Positions 1 through 12,073 of a stretch of 64,000 bases of DNA are shown here, in pieces. The position numbers and the translations under genes were made by a program. Positions within the stretch are counted from its first letter, which is position 1. The number at the start of each line of letters is the position of its first letter. Source of the DNA: Tuctoria greenei (taxonomy: Eukaryota > Streptophyta > Magnoliopsida > Poales > Poaceae); assembly GCA_036927565.1 (NCBI GenBank), contig JAYESD010000002.1:230165605-230229604 (forward strand), given 5' to 3'. The notes under the pieces were generated by a model. That model worked only from the letters and a program-made list of their open reading frames with translations. It was not told the DNA's origin and ran no database searches.

Positions 1-3000
1 CCCAACAGTATACAAGAAAAGGACGAGTACAAATTACAATACCAAGTCTTTATTCAAAAACACAACGGAAGTTTTACAATACTAACGAAAGGAAAGAGAA
101 CTACATCATAGCTACGCTCTTGGCACTAGCTATGCAAATGCAAAGTCATACATGCCATGTATGCTTCGCACTATCAACACACAACTTACGGTGGCGTGCA
201 GGGTTCCCACTCGGTTGTAAACCCTGGAGGGGGTGTAGCCTCGTCATTGAACCCGTCATCAGTCGTATAATTTGCAAAAACTTGTTAACAGCAAACATGA
301 GCTTAAGACTCAGCAAGACTAACCCGTCTCACTAGACATATGCAGGGGTGAATACTAAACATAGGTAAGGAATAGCATAAAGGACTCGCCTACAAGTGGA
401 TCTTTATATTCATATTTTAAGTAGCACATGATGTTCTTCAGGCACGACACATCATAGACTCCACAATCAAATAAGAAACGCTTTGCCGATGATATGACAT
501 GCACAAAGCACAAAATGCTATTACAGCTAAAGTATGGGAAAACTGTAAACTTTTAATTGTACTATCTCTGAGCCAAACAAGGTTGCAAGCAATTGTAATT
601 CAATACATCGTACTCTCCTGACTTCTTCAATATTTACTACGTCATAGCGCAGTGAACAAGTGGTACTCTATTACCGTGAGGGACGGTGATTGCAATCAGG
701 ACATATCCGAAACAACACGACACATACGCACTTTCGGAAATGTCAGCTAGTATTTACATCAGTACCTACGTAACACTTCAGTACTAGTCGTATATGGCCA
801 CCTTTCACTAAACACTCGAATGTCGAACCGGTCGATCCATCATGAGCAGGAGGTCACTGCGTGAGGCGTACTCTGACGTGCCCACCAGCTGATTTACACC
901 TTGCTGCCCTCAACCCACGCCTATAAAACGGATCGGAATGCCTCGACAAACTAGTATCAAGCTACGTCAGTTTACTGGAGCCCATTTATCAAGAATGTTG
1001 CCGGTACAATTCAAGCTTGTCCAGAAGGTCCGCACACGAAACGGTCCTCAATCGACACAAGCAGGGCTACGCATGTGAGACCACTTCTCGCTGCATCCTA
1101 CCCGCTGCTCGGTCTCAATTTCATATTTATAAACCATTTTCTGATTTCAGATCCTCCCGTGTGATAAAATTCCTATCTCGCAAGTAGATTCCAACTACTC
1201 GACTTCTACCGAATTCCTATGAGCATAAGCATAGCAGTATCTACTCAACGGGCTGTAGACCTACCCAAGACTCCATAGGATTTGTGGGCTATGCAAGTGG
1301 ATGTCAAGCACCATAAACGTAATGCACAATCATCTGAAGACGTAAAGTGAAATAAAAATTGCAAAAACACTGTAAGGAACTTAAATGCAAATCGGGGCTT
1401 GCCTGAATGCCCTATGAGCCTATGTTAGTTTCTGGCAGCTGGACTTCCAAAGCTTCCGGCTGCTCCTCAATTTCAGCTACTACACGATATGCATACACTA
1501 GGTATGAATGACTTTGAAAATAATTAATATGCTTGAGGTCATGTGAATATCCTAGGATGAAAATAAGATAATTATCTTAATTGGCTTTGGGACTTTTATG
1601 GTAGATACGAGTGACTATAGGGAAGACTCTTGCAAAGAACAGGGGATTATCAAGAAAGTTTGTTGTTCTTCAAAATTATGGTAAGCAATAACCTTCTCTA
1701 AATTATGGTTGAAATTTTTGGGAGACCTATCACGGCTACCAGGGGTTGTATCATGTAGAGGGGGTCTCACGGGTTCTATGAAAATTAGTTTCACTATTTC
1801 TAAGCTTCCTACAGGGAGAAACTGATTTTTCATGTTTGTCAAAATTTCTGAAATTGATTTTCTATTTTTCTCAATTTATGACTACACAGAGATTTGGAAT
1901 ATTGATCAACCTAGTAATTGAAGTCCAATGAACTTGAAATTTTTACTGGAGATCAAGTGTACTACTAATAGTGTTCTGACTAAAATTGGGAATTTTCCAA
2001 TTAACAGAACTGTAGGAATGAATTCTTTAAGAATTTTGATTATCTGAATTATGGAACAATTTCTATGGCTTTTCATACAAATCCAACTGCACCACTGGAA
2101 ATTATTCCTCATGCTGGTTCTAAAAAAATTTATTTGGAAATTTTCGGACGATTCTACTGGAAGTTATTGACTTTCCAAGTTGAGTTAAATCCTAGAATTA
2201 TTTTCCAATGGGAAACATTTAAATAAATCGGCCGGGTCCACTGGTTTAAAATCGACCAATCGCAGCAGGGCTGCACCAGGAGCTATGGGGTTAACCTGTG
2301 CAGTCACACCATATCCCCGTCCACACCTGGATCCCGCAGCGACAGACTCATGGGGTCCACGGTCGTCTTCAACCATGAATTGGCGCTCGCGCGCGGCGGC
2401 GCCCGCGGCGGTAGCTCGCAGGCGATCTCACCGCCGGCCAAACGGCTGCACCAAACTCGCCAAGACTTGCTGCCTAGGGGTTTTCGTGGGTGCTGAGCAT
2501 GACGGTGAGGTTGGCATCGGCTGAAACGGACCGGAAACAACCGCACGACAGCGACGGCGGCGGTGAGGGCTCGGGCCTGCTTGCACTCACTCAACTTAAG
2601 CTCAAATGACTCGGGAACTCCTCCAAAAGCTTCCTGGGATCTCAAGGATCAAGAATCTGGACTAGGGAAGAGTGGAAACACCCTCGAGATATGAGCTCAA
2701 CGGTGAAGCACGGTCTTTCAACCGGCGGCCGCGAAATCTCAAAATCTAAGGTGCTCGGTTGATAACTTTTGGGGCCTTTGGGCAGGGAGCTGCGCTGGGA
2801 CATATACGAGCTATCTCCTAACCAGATTAAATAATGATTGCAAGAATGAAACGAATTTAGACACGAAGCCTGGCTGTTCTCTTGAACAATGATTCGGATA
2901 TTGAATGAAACACTCGAGTTACAGTTCATGTCATGGGCTCAGAATTGGTGAGCATAAACTAGAGAGGATTGCAAACCTTTTTGCTTAAAGGATCGGGACT

Positions 3001-4209
3001 GGAGACGGCCTAGAACTGGAGCTCGATGGTGAGACAGTGAAGGTCCTCGGCGGCTTCCTCGACGGCGACCGGAAAACTTCAAAATACCCCAAGCAGAAGC
3101 TATGTCACGATCAATGACCAAATAGAATACATAGAGGATGTTGTGACAAGCCTTTTATCTACTTACAGCTCAGTGCAAAATGGCTTCAATCGTCGGCAAA
3201 AACTCGATGAACAGAGGTGGCAGCAATGGCGCGAAACCGAGGTGGATTTCGACGGCGACGGCCAAGGGTGTGTATTTATAGGGACGGAGGGGCGAGGGGG
3301 GCTCGCCACGGCGCAAGCAAGCAGGCAGCTCGGTGGCTTGCATGCCGCGTCACGGTGTGAGTGCTGCCGGCGTCGATCGGCGGGGAGAGCCGGATAAGGA
3401 GCACCCCGTAGGTTCACTCGAGTGTGTCAGGCTGACAGTGGGTCCCACCTCCTCTTATCTTCTTCCCCTTTCTGCAACATCAATTCTCCTACCAAACTTG
3501 ATCCAAAAATTCTAGATTTTTGTGGGGAGGCCAAAGTAAATATCAGGAATTTGATTCTGCAATTGGATTTCGAATTGGAGCAAGTTACAATTTAATTTCA
3601 AATTTGAATTTGAAATTGGATGAAATTCAATGGTGTCACTGAATTAAATAGCAATTGAGTTCCAAAAATTGTGAAACTTTGACGATAAGTCAAGCAAGTC
3701 ATGTTGAACATGATGGTGGGTTTAAAACTTGATGTTCAAAGAAGTTGAACAGAATTCAAAATTTGAATTCCAGAAATGGTTTGAATTTGCTAAGCGTCTC
3801 AATTAAAATAGCAAATGGATTTCAAAATTCATGAAACTTTGCAAGAAGTCTATTTGGAATATTAGGAGGCTATGGAAAAATTTACAGCCTTCGATTTGAA
3901 TATTTTTGACAGGGCCAAATGTACAGTAGCATATTCAATTTGTAATTAATTTGAATATATAGCTGGTACTGCATATTAATTTGACCTAGCCATCTTTATT
4001 CAAATAATTCCAAAATTTGCAGAGAGGTCAATAGAATTAATCTAAGATTATTGGTGAAGTCCATTCCTCATGTTAATAAAATTTAAGCATGAGTGGAAGA
4101 CAAGATTTGATGAGATCAAGCTCATAAGCATAGCTATAATTGGTCTCCATTAGGGTTGATAACGAAGTTACAATTTAACCTCATATGAAGGAAAATGTGG
4201 GATTTTACA
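1..4209 (-). mobile_element. LTR-type element E, terminal region (left copy)
   Basis: No intact protein is recognisable. The right boundary is inferred from the last 150 bases (4060-4209), which recur in inverted orientation at the window end (63854-64000). Both copies begin TGTAAAATCCCAC when read outward, the TG of an LTR start. Read on the minus strand, the region has an AT-rich U3-like part (about 3520-4209), a TATA-like CTATAAATA at 3273-3281, then a GC-rich leader-like part. Positions 1 to about 1140 match 44340-45546 in the same orientation. The region interrupts the Copia B integrase at 4209/4210. The other end lies outside the window, so LTR length and target duplication are unknown. 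The TGTAA start and GC-rich leader would suit a Tekay/Del-type LTR, but that is a guess. Confidence 0.6.
3273..3281 (-). promoter_or_regulatory. Putative TATA box of element E
   Basis: The minus strand reads CTATAAATA, with a GC-rich leader beginning about 30 bases downstream and a splice-donor-like GTAAGT near 3166. The position fits an LTR promoter, but there is no support beyond the motif and base composition. Confidence 0.35.
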
Positions 4210-5700
4210 GGTGATCAATTGATAATCTAAGAAATAAAGTTCTAAAGTGACTAAAAGCTTCATTCTTAGATGCCATAAAGTAAACCCAAGAGTATCTAGA
4301 ATAATCAACAACAATTACAAAAACATATCATTTACCTCTGAAAGATTGAACACGTGAAGGTCCTACGGTGTCAAGGTGCAAAAGTTGACCCGGTTCAGGT
4401 TTCATGATCATTGTAAGAGGAGTATGTGAACCTGCAACCATCTTAGAATGTATACAAGAAGAGCACACAATTTATTTGCCCCCTTCAAGCTTAGACAGCC
4501 CACGTATGCGATCAAGAGCACTAACACGCGTTAGATGATCAAAGCCTACGTGACCAAGTCTACGATGCGAAAAATATAAGTCCTTTGAATCATTAGCAAC
4601 TAGATACCTATGCTTAGAGGAAGACCCATCAAAATGAGCTTTAAAAACTCTTCCAAACCGAGACATGTTAAAAATAAGCTCACTATTTAAATTTACAACT
4701 TTGCAGCAATTTTTAGTGAAAATAATTTCCAAATTTTCATCTAGCAGTTGTGAAACAGAAAGCAAGTTGCATTTCAAATTTTAAACAAGTGCCACATCCT
4801 TCAAAGTGTAGTGATCATTTACTCTAAACGAACTCTTAGCAATTATAGGAATTGAAGAATTATCGGCAAAAGTAACATTCTCTACACGTGACACAAAAGA
4901 GAGGGAGGGGAACCATTCTTTGTTACCGGTCATGTGGTGTGAGCAACCTGAATCCACAATCCAAATGGTCTCCTTCCTCAAGCTTGTAACCTATATAGAA
5001 GAACAATACGTCGATGACTCAATACTGGGGTTAGTCAAAAGGCATTTAGGAATCCAGTACTGAGCCACACGATGTGCAGCAGGAAAAACACGCAAAAGCT
5101 GAGATAAAACAACAGGTTTATGAGTCATGGTTTGAGATTTTTTGTTCTTAACTACTGACCTATAAGGTGTTACTTGTGTAGCACAAAAAACAGTAGCTTC
5201 GGGGGCAAAAACTTAAGGTCTAGAGGTAACAACAAAAGGTCCGGAGGCAAAAACGGAAGCTCCAGAGGTAAACTTTGAATGTTTTTGACTCATAACAGCA
5301 GGTTGCATGTTCCTGACATTCGGTTTAGTATGTGCAGAAAATTTTGCATGAGAGTTATAAGATCTAGCTTGCATTCTTTCCTTTTTATGTTGTTTAGCTA
5401 GTCTATAATAAAATCTATGACATGACGATCTCTACCACAATAGATACAATGAAATTTAACTTTGTGTTCACGTCTAGATGATCATGCAGTATGTTTATTT
5501 GAACCCGAACGTGACAACACTCCTACAGATTTAAAAACCACCTCTTTTGGTTTAGGAGTTGTTTTAATCAAACCACTTCCTAATGACTTTACAATTTTAG
5601 GTGGATGTGCTTTAGCATGAGCATGAGAATCAAAACATAAACCAGTTTTATCATTGCAAGATTTGGACGAATTCAGTAGCAAGTTTAGATTTTTGTTCCC
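4210..5700 (-). pseudogene. Copia B pol remnant: protease, GAG-pre-integrase, integrase start
   Basis: At 4781-4981 the frame contains the Copia aspartic protease signature WIVDSGCSHHMTG. At 4472-4777 it has the GAG-pre-integrase motif HRRLGHVG preceded by NLLSVSQL. Between 4470 and 4210 a broken frame still shows the integrase opening (a DYSRYSWVYF-like string) and then ends at the element E junction, before the second catalytic Asp. A second CCHC-like knuckle remnant lies near 5420-5460. The fragment cannot encode a working polyprotein. Known role in the family: protease matures Gag-Pol and integrase inserts the cDNA. Confidence 0.75.
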
Positions 5701-5781
5701 AATACAAAATTACTCTAGTGTCCGATTCATGTCATCAAGTTTCTTAGACAATTCTAAGCAGTTTTCACATGAAGTTTTTCC

Positions 5782-6983
5782 TTATAATTTGCAATTAGAA
5801 CAATATTTAACTTCATGAGCACGTAAAGCATTGTTCATTATTGAAATTTCATTCATAGCATCTTTTAGTTTCTTTGCAAGATCATTACAGGTAGAACAAT
5901 GCAAATCAATTGTAGAACAAGAAGCATCTTTTAAGTTTTTAACATTAAAATCAGACAGCTTTTTGTTCTTTTCAATTTCTTCATCAAGTCTATCTAGAGT
6001 GGAGGAGTGTGCACTTCTTAATGTAGACAATTGTTCATAGATTAAATCACATGAGGGACATGCATCATCACTAGGAATCAAAGTTTCTAAACAATTGATT
6101 TCAGATTCTAGTGATTCAATTTTAGCAGCATTATCCCTAAGATTTTTGTCCTTTTTCTTGACAATAATAGTTGCACGAGAAATTGCATCACACATTTCAT
6201 TACAGGTAGAACATACCTCATCGTCGTCACTGTTGTGTTTTGCATCCTCCTAACTTGATCTTGAACTTGTTTTGCCTGTCATAAAGCGTAAGTTGGTCAG
6301 ATCGTCATCATCTTCATCACTTCCAATGTCTACATCACTTGAACTGAGCTCTTGAAGTGCAGTGATGAAGCTGTTTATCATCTTGCGTCCTATGGAACCC
6401 TTCTTTTTATTGTTGGAGTTTTCAGAGGTGGTCTTGACCTTGTTCTGCTTCTCTTCACGGGTAGTAGGACATGAAAGGTTAGGGCATTCTATACGAAAGT
6501 GTCCAGTCTTACCACATTCAAAGCATCATTGAGGTTTGAAGCTTCCTCTCCTTCTAGTTCTCACATTTTGCAATGCTTTTGAGAACCGATTAGAGATGAG
6601 TGCTAGTTCCACTTCTGGAAATTCTTTAATCTGTTTCAGGGTTAGTGAAGACATCAAAACAAGAGTATTGCAAGATGATGATTGGCCGGAGCAAGGCATA
6701 TCACGTTGTGAAACGAATGCAATAGACTTATTTGGATTCTTTCGTGATAAAATGTCAATTCCATGAGTTTTAGCTTAGAGTATAGCACATCTAATGTAAG
6801 TAAACTCATGACAGTAGATTCACGAATAGATGTAACTTTCATCTCCCAAATTGACATGTCTAATGCACTTAGTAATTGCCTAGCATTTTCAGCACCTGAA
6901 AAATTAACATTGACGCTATGCAAGTTGCTGAGAATTGTATTAAAGCGAGCAAAGAGGTCATTAATGGACTCACCGGGTTGCAT
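5782..6983 (-). pseudogene. Copia B gag remnant
   Basis: The minus strand encodes a UBN2-like Gag core at 6654-6983 (starts MQPGESINDLFARF, a typical Gag helix motif). A broken stretch follows with a CX2CX4HX4C zinc knuckle (CFECGKTGHFRIECP, about 6481-6530). The C-terminal part, 5782-6195, is charged and coiled-coil-like, with repeated Cys pairs. Gag packages element RNA into cytoplasmic particles. Stops and frame changes separate these blocks, so it is a pseudogene. It lies directly downstream of the primer binding site, as expected. Confidence 0.7.
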
Positions 6984-7386
6984 CTAAAAGCGCATGTATT
7001 CTTTCTTGAACATATCCTGTCTTACCTCCTTGATCGTGTTGGATCTTTGTGGTAGTCACAAAGTGCTCTCCACACATCGTACGCCGATCGGAGTTGTGCA
7101 ACATGGTCGAAGTCGCTCTGAGTTAGTCATTGGATTATCAAGTTGCAGGCTTTGTTGTTGTTGTCGACATCTCTTAAGTTTGTAGCCGTGACTTGATCAT
7201 TCGGCGGCACGTCATAAGGCTTGCACACTTTTTCCCATATCATAAAGCCTTGCGCCTAGATAAAAGCTTCCATGCGTGCCTTCCAAACCCAAAAATCAAT
7301 ACCAACAAACACACAAGATTTTGCCGAGTATTTATCCATAAGGATTAGTCAAAAGCACGTGTGAATCATAAAGATTAGAGCATCAT

Positions 7387-7400
7387 GGCTCTGATACCAA
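7387..7400 (-). other. Primer binding site of Copia B
   Basis: The minus strand reads TTGGTATCAGAGCC, the initiator-methionine-tRNA primer site used by most plant Copia elements. It is one base inside the LTR end at 7402, which fixes element orientation and the LTR/internal boundary. Confidence 0.85.
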
Positions 7401-7401
7401 T

Positions 7402-8402
7402 TGTAGGATCGAAGAGCACGTGTAAAGCTACTAGAGGGAGGTGAATGGTAGATTAAAGCTTTTCAACGGAAGCAACAAAACACCCCTCGGCAGAAAACCG
7501 ATCTGTTAAAGAAACCGTGTGTGCGACTAATCTAAAAGTGTTCAACTATGACAAAAATAGTATAGATTGTAGAGAATCAAGTCACAAATATGCAAGAACA
7601 AGAATCACGAAGATCCGTTGAGGGAAACTCAAATTACGATCGAAAGATTGAACAAAGATCAATCTGTCATACCCGAGAAAAACAGTTCTAGAACACTGCA
7701 AATAAACTCGTGTAAATCAGAAACCACAAATCAAATGATTGTGAAATTTTCATAGATGATAGAAAATCAAGTTGTGAAGACAACCCAAAAAGAATCACGG
7801 CAATCGGATCTGTAAAACTCGAGATATGATAAAAACTAATGAAGAAAGGTAGTGCTGTGCAGAAACTCAACGAGAAAGACTTGACAGAAACAAATCGGAC
7901 GAACAAGCCACAAAAGTTCCTTTAGACTATGGGTTTTATTGATAAAAACACAAAAGGAAAAGCCCTAAAGTGATGCACTACGAGCTCTGGCCTCCCTTGC
8001 TTATATAACCAGCCCTTAGGCCAACCCAAACCTAACTAGGACTCTAATCCTACTCAATTTACGAATCAAAACATTCCATAACTGCTCAAGACTCTTCTAT
8101 ACACATATAGAAGCAATCTTAAGACTTCCAAACACCATATTAACATATCCCACATTCCTAAAACATCTCAAATTTGTGACCCACACAAAATCCTATCATA
8201 ACCAACTCGAAACTTTCCAGATTTGAGTCAAACACGACTCAGCCGCAACATGAGTCCATAACCTAGTTGGTTGGACCTTTCTGACCAATTCTTTACATCC
8301 ACATCTCTTCATCACGCCTCGGAACCATTTAGCCACGTCCATGCACTCCTTGCACACGTGCAAACATCTTCCAATGATGTCCATGATCATCTTGCATAGT
8401 TC
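7402..8402 (-). repeat. 5' LTR of Copia B
   Basis: The LTR starts (plus-strand view) TGTAGGATCG next to the primer site. It contains a minus-strand TATA motif (TTATATAAGC, about 8000-8010) followed by a transcribed-leader-like stretch down to 7402. The outer end near 8402 (AGTTCA) is tentative. It is set where sequence resembling a Tekay LTR begins, suggesting B inserted into that older LTR. No partner LTR survives in the window. Confidence 0.6.
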
Positions 8403-8940
8403 ATATAGTTAAAGATTCATAATTGAGCAACTTAGTGATTCCCAATCCGAATTAAACAAAGCAAAACAAAGGTGTAAAATACCCTTCTAGACTCTCTATA
8501 TTTCATCCCAAGCGACAAGGATGGGCGTACAAGTCTAGTAAACACCTACCATGGGTTTTCCAAACAATTTGACACAAGCATGCAGTTTTGAAACAAAACA
8601 TTCCAAGAATAAGATCAAAATATTCAAGGGCACTTGCCTTGCTCCGGTGACTGATTTGGATCGAGAGCTTCAAAGTTTGTGTGTTGAAGGTCCTCGTAAA
8701 CAACTTCTAGAGCATTTCCTTCTATTCCGTGTGACAAACATGTGAAACAAGTATTACAATCAATAAATACACATATAGTACTCAATATGCCTTGATATGC
8801 ATGAATGATGCAACTATGATGTAGTACATGTTATTAGGTTACTACTATTGCTTACTAACTAGTTACAATTGAGTTTTACGCATTTGAGCAAGTTTCGAGT
8901 CATTTCCAAAACAACTAGGAAAGTTTTAGGATTCTCAGGA
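8403..8940 (-). repeat. Old Tekay-type LTR fragment (R/U5 part)
   Basis: Read on the minus strand, 8720-8410 aligns with the LTR of the intact Tekay element (about 17165-17460). Shared blocks include GAGCAAGGCAAGTG, CATGCTTGTGTCAA and GTTTACTAG. An AT-rich intron-like stretch precedes the conserved block in both. A short exon-like reading frame (8624-8719) is preserved with the same length as in the younger element. No coding region of this old element is left. Confidence 0.65.
8624..8719 (-). other. Conserved exon-like reading frame inside the Tekay LTR (old copy)
   Basis: The minus strand has 31 open codons plus TGA. The peptide contains VYEDLQ, NFEAL and EQGKCP-stop, matching the frame at 17171-17266 codon for codon in length. 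Several differences are synonymous (GAT/GAC, GCG/GCT, CTT/CTC, TGT/TGC). It follows an AG acceptor-like site (GGAATAG) and overlaps the GC-type donor-like GCAAGT. No ATG opens it, so any translation would need an upstream exon. It could instead be RNA-level conservation. Confidence 0.45.
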
Positions 8941-10259
8941 ATTTAGATACCGGACTAGTCTGCAAATGGGTCGGACATGTCTGCTCTGGACCGGACTAGT
9001 TCACTCTGGATTGTACAAGGCCGCTATGGTCCAGGGTTTTGTGAACTTCACAACTAGGGAATGGTTTGAATCAAGTGTGGGGTCAAAATTGACGTGGAAA
9101 CTTGGATCTAAGGTAGTTACCATGAATGCAACGGTCCAATGGTTTAAGATTGGCATAACGCATGAAACTTGACGTCTAGATCTGTTGATAATGAATCATC
9201 AGCAAGACATGGAAGAAGAACATTGACATCGAAGAGTTGATGAGGAAGAATGCAGCAGCGGGGACAATCTTGCTTAATCCTTCCTCTTCTTTCCTCTCCT
9301 TCTTTCTCTTCCTCTTCTTCCCCCTCCTTCCTTGTGGGAGGGCTTCCTCTCTCAAGAACGGCGACTCACAATGAGACGGTAGGGCAGTGGGGTTTTCTCA
9401 CGTGGGCAGGGGTGAAAGGCTTTGGATTGTTTATATAGGGGAGGAGTGGTGGGGTTAGGGTAAAATCCTAGTAGGAGTTGGTGGGGGTGGGTAGGGGCCT
9501 TGGTGGGCTCCTACTTGGGCTTCTTGGGGTTGGGGCACGATGTTCTAAGAATTCGAGTTGAAACCCTAGAAACCGGACTAGTCCATATAAAGGTTGGACA
9601 AGTCCGTTTTCGGTTCTGATGTCACAATGGACTAGTCCGTTGTTAAGCAGATAAGTCCTCTATATCACAGCGGAAAATGATTTTGGACTAAAATGCAATT
9701 ATCTGGCCAAGTCTAGGACTTTTCAGTTTCAAAATTGGACGAGTTCGTAAAATTAACGGACAACTCCGGGCGGGAACAGAAATAAAACCGGACTAGTCCA
9801 TACCTATTATCGGACAGGTTCATTGCTCTGAAGGAACTGAATTTGCCAAAGCAGATGGGTATACCGGACTAGTTCGGGGCTTGGTCCGGACAAGTCCGTA
9901 CCTAAGGCTGATTTTAATTGTTCTTTTGCCTCTAATTCATTTTAATCTTGTTCTTTTTGTGTTGCATTATGTTAAACATGTATGGGAATGAATGCATTGT
10001 GTGATGAATGAAAATGAGAGTGTTACATTAATACATGTCATCTCTTTATGTTCTTTTATGAGTATGATTATCTTTGTGTGATGATGCTATTACTTTGAAT
10101 AATTGAGATGCATTTTTCACTCACACACTTTACACGTCTCAATTGTTGTATCACACATAGGCATCCCACCATAAATCATGTGTATTTGAAGAACCCATCA
10201 ACAAGAGTGCTTGTGAATCACACATTAGAGCTCAATTTTCATTTGGGGTAAAATTGGTG
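8941..10259 (+). mobile_element. Plus-strand Copia remnant, 3' internal region with palindrome copies
   Basis: No protein domain is readable. The stretch carries many copies of the degenerate palindrome GGACTAGTCC (about 8955-9010 and 9570-9900) flanking a pyrimidine-rich leader-like segment (9260-9340) and a TATA-like TTTATATAGG at about 9429-9438. It ends with a block (GCATCCCACCATAAA near 10160) that also occurs just inside the 3' LTR of Copia C on the other strand. By position and composition it corresponds to the stretch between RNase H and the 3' LTR of a Maximus/SIRE-like element on the plus strand. Confidence 0.5.
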
Positions 10260-11497
10260 ATAGACTAGCGTTGAAACATCCCTAAGGACTAGTCTGAACT
10301 TCTCGGACTACACCGAGATAGAGTAGACCAAAAGCTCCTACGTGACTTCGGACTTATCCGAAGTCACTCCGGACTAGTCCGATTTTGGTCAGACCAAAAG
10401 CACTTGCTGGACTTCGAACTTGTCCATTCTAGAGCGCACTATATTTTAGTTCAGTGTTGCTGAGCGTCTGCTAGTACTAAATCCTATAGGGTCGGACTAG
10501 TCCATCCTTGAGGCCGGACTAATCCACTCCTGTCATACTTGTTCGGTTTGGACGGGCAAGCCAGCCTTGAGTGACATCGGACTAGTTTGGGGTTTTGTGA
10601 CCGTTTGAATTAAAAGAATGGCAGGGACTCCACTTAGTGACCTGGGTGGTCCTCCAACACCGTACTAGTCCGTTGTTGTGTCCGGTCTAGTATGGACTTT
10701 AGGGTTGGCAACGGTTCCTTACCAAGACTCCTATAAAAATGGGATCCCCGACCTACAATCAACATCTTTGCAACCCTAGAGCCGCCAAAGACATACTTGA
10801 GCATTTCTGGATCTCTCTCTCTCTCCTCATATTCTTGAGCCCTAAGAGTGATTCTCGAGGTATTTGGATGACTTGTGAGAGAAGTGGCATGTTTTGAGCT
10901 CTAGTCTTTGATTTTCTCGCTTTCTCTTGTTGATTTGTGTTTGTTACTCTTGGTTTTTGATCCCTAGACAGCTAGAGGTTGCTTGGTAGCTCTGTACTTA
11001 TGGGAAGAGCCAAGAAGTTTGTATTTACCCTTTTGATTTTAGTGGAGAATCAAGTTTTGACCTTTGTGGCAACTTGGTGAGGTTTTAGGGTTGAAAGAGA
11101 CCCGATCCTTTGTGAACTCCTAAACGGGGACATATGTTCCTTTGTGAAACTGAACCCCGGCGAAAATTGTGTCTCTTATCTTCTTTACTTTATTGCTCGT
11201 CACTAGAACTACTTGTTAGGGTTTCATATTGGTTTTTATTATTAATCTCATATATCTTGTGATCTAGACTAGTTTCTAAATTGTGTTAGTCTCATTAGGT
11301 TGCTAGTATGTTATGTACACTTCAGCTAAAATAAAATCAAAAGAAAACTCATAAAAATCTCATTTTTAGTTCACCCCTGCTCTAAGAATGGATTAGTCCG
11401 GCCAGACATCTGACTACTCCGGCCTCTCAAATTTAATTTAATTTTATTAAGTTATTTCGGGTTTAATTACTCTATTCACTCCCTCTAGACTACTTTT
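10260..11497 (+). repeat. Copia LTR (Maximus/SIRE-like), in duplication copy 1
   Basis: A plus-strand U3 with irregular palindrome copies (10285-10690) leads to a TATA box (CTATAAAAAT, 10731-10740). A CT-rich leader (TCTCTCTCTCTC) and a U5 ending near CTATTCACTCCCTCTAGACTACT follow; that ending is typical of this LTR class and resembles the CTATTCACCCCCCTCTAGGC end of copies C and D. No primer binding site follows, so the LTR is a fragment or solo remnant. A second copy is at 12074-13311 in the duplicated unit. Confidence 0.55.
10731..10740 (+). promoter_or_regulatory. LTR TATA box (also at 12545-12554)
   Basis: The sequence CTATAAAAAT lies about 40 bp after the last palindrome copy of the U3 and before a CT-rich leader. 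This is the same arrangement as in the minus-strand LTRs of Copia C and D. Confidence 0.5.
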
Positions 11498-12073
11498 AAT
11501 GATTTATGTGATCAAATAAAATCTGAAAGCTCTATCACAAATGTAGAAGTCATCAGAAAGATGCTTACACAATCTTTTACTTTTGTTAGAACATTCTGAT
11601 ATCTTTGTTTAGCTGCTTGGGAGCTAGTTTAATTATAAAACTGGCACTGACATGGTTATCTAGTGCTAGTTCTCTTCTCGCTCTGCATCCAGAATGTAAT
11701 TCATTATTTACAGCATAGTGTGATTCATGTATAGCAAATTTGCCAACTTATTTAATTTCTTGCTGCAGAGACTGAACCATCTCCTCAAAGGTCTAGAATG
11801 GTAGCTCTTCTTTTACACAGAAGATGTTAGTTATTGAGTCAAACTGTTAAAGCTTGCTTGGAACAACTCCTGATGATAAGTTAGGCTTCGTTTAACTCTT
11901 CCGAGACCATGTTTGTTCGAGCTGTTTCACTCAGTACAAGTAGTTTTGATCCTTGATAATTCATCAGTTTAGCATCATCAATCTTGGCTACTGTTTGGTG
12001 GCATTTTTGTTGAATGCTGGTTGTAAAAGAATATTTTTGATAGGACTGTTTTTGGAAATTCACGGGTTTGGTG

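Larger units (their letters stand above)
4210..8402 (-). mobile_element. Truncated Ty1/copia element B (Maximus/SIRE-like)
   Basis: Read on the minus strand, the order is LTR (about 8402-7402), primer binding site, gag with zinc knuckle, protease motif, GAG-pre-integrase and the first part of the integrase core. The element stops abruptly at 4210 where element E begins, so the rest of pol and the 3' LTR are missing. The coding region has many stops and frameshifts. It is a different family from copies C and D: the LTR sequence differs, and the LTR end reads CCTACA rather than CACATTCA. The outer LTR end near 8402 is inferred from the point where similarity to a Tekay LTR begins. Confidence 0.75.
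10260..12073 (+). repeat. Tandem duplication, copy 1 (1,814 bp)
   Basis: This unit is followed directly by a nearly identical second copy at 12074-13887. I saw two base differences by eye, both near the start (tagcgttg/tagggttg and gactagtc/gacaagtc). The offset is 1,814 bp throughout. The unit consists of a plus-strand Copia LTR (to about 11497) plus about 576 bp of unassigned flank. Both breakpoints carry the same hexamer TTGGTG. Confidence 0.95.

Noticed and set aside
2185..3417. Short frames in element E (for example 2304-2645 and 3163-3417)
   Set aside because: They sit in GC-rich leader-like LTR sequence, overlap on both strands and show no recognisable domain.
11881..12063. Two identical 60-codon minus-strand frames (also 13695-13877)
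   Set aside because: Identity follows from the 1,814-bp duplication and is not evidence of selection. No domain or leader is seen.
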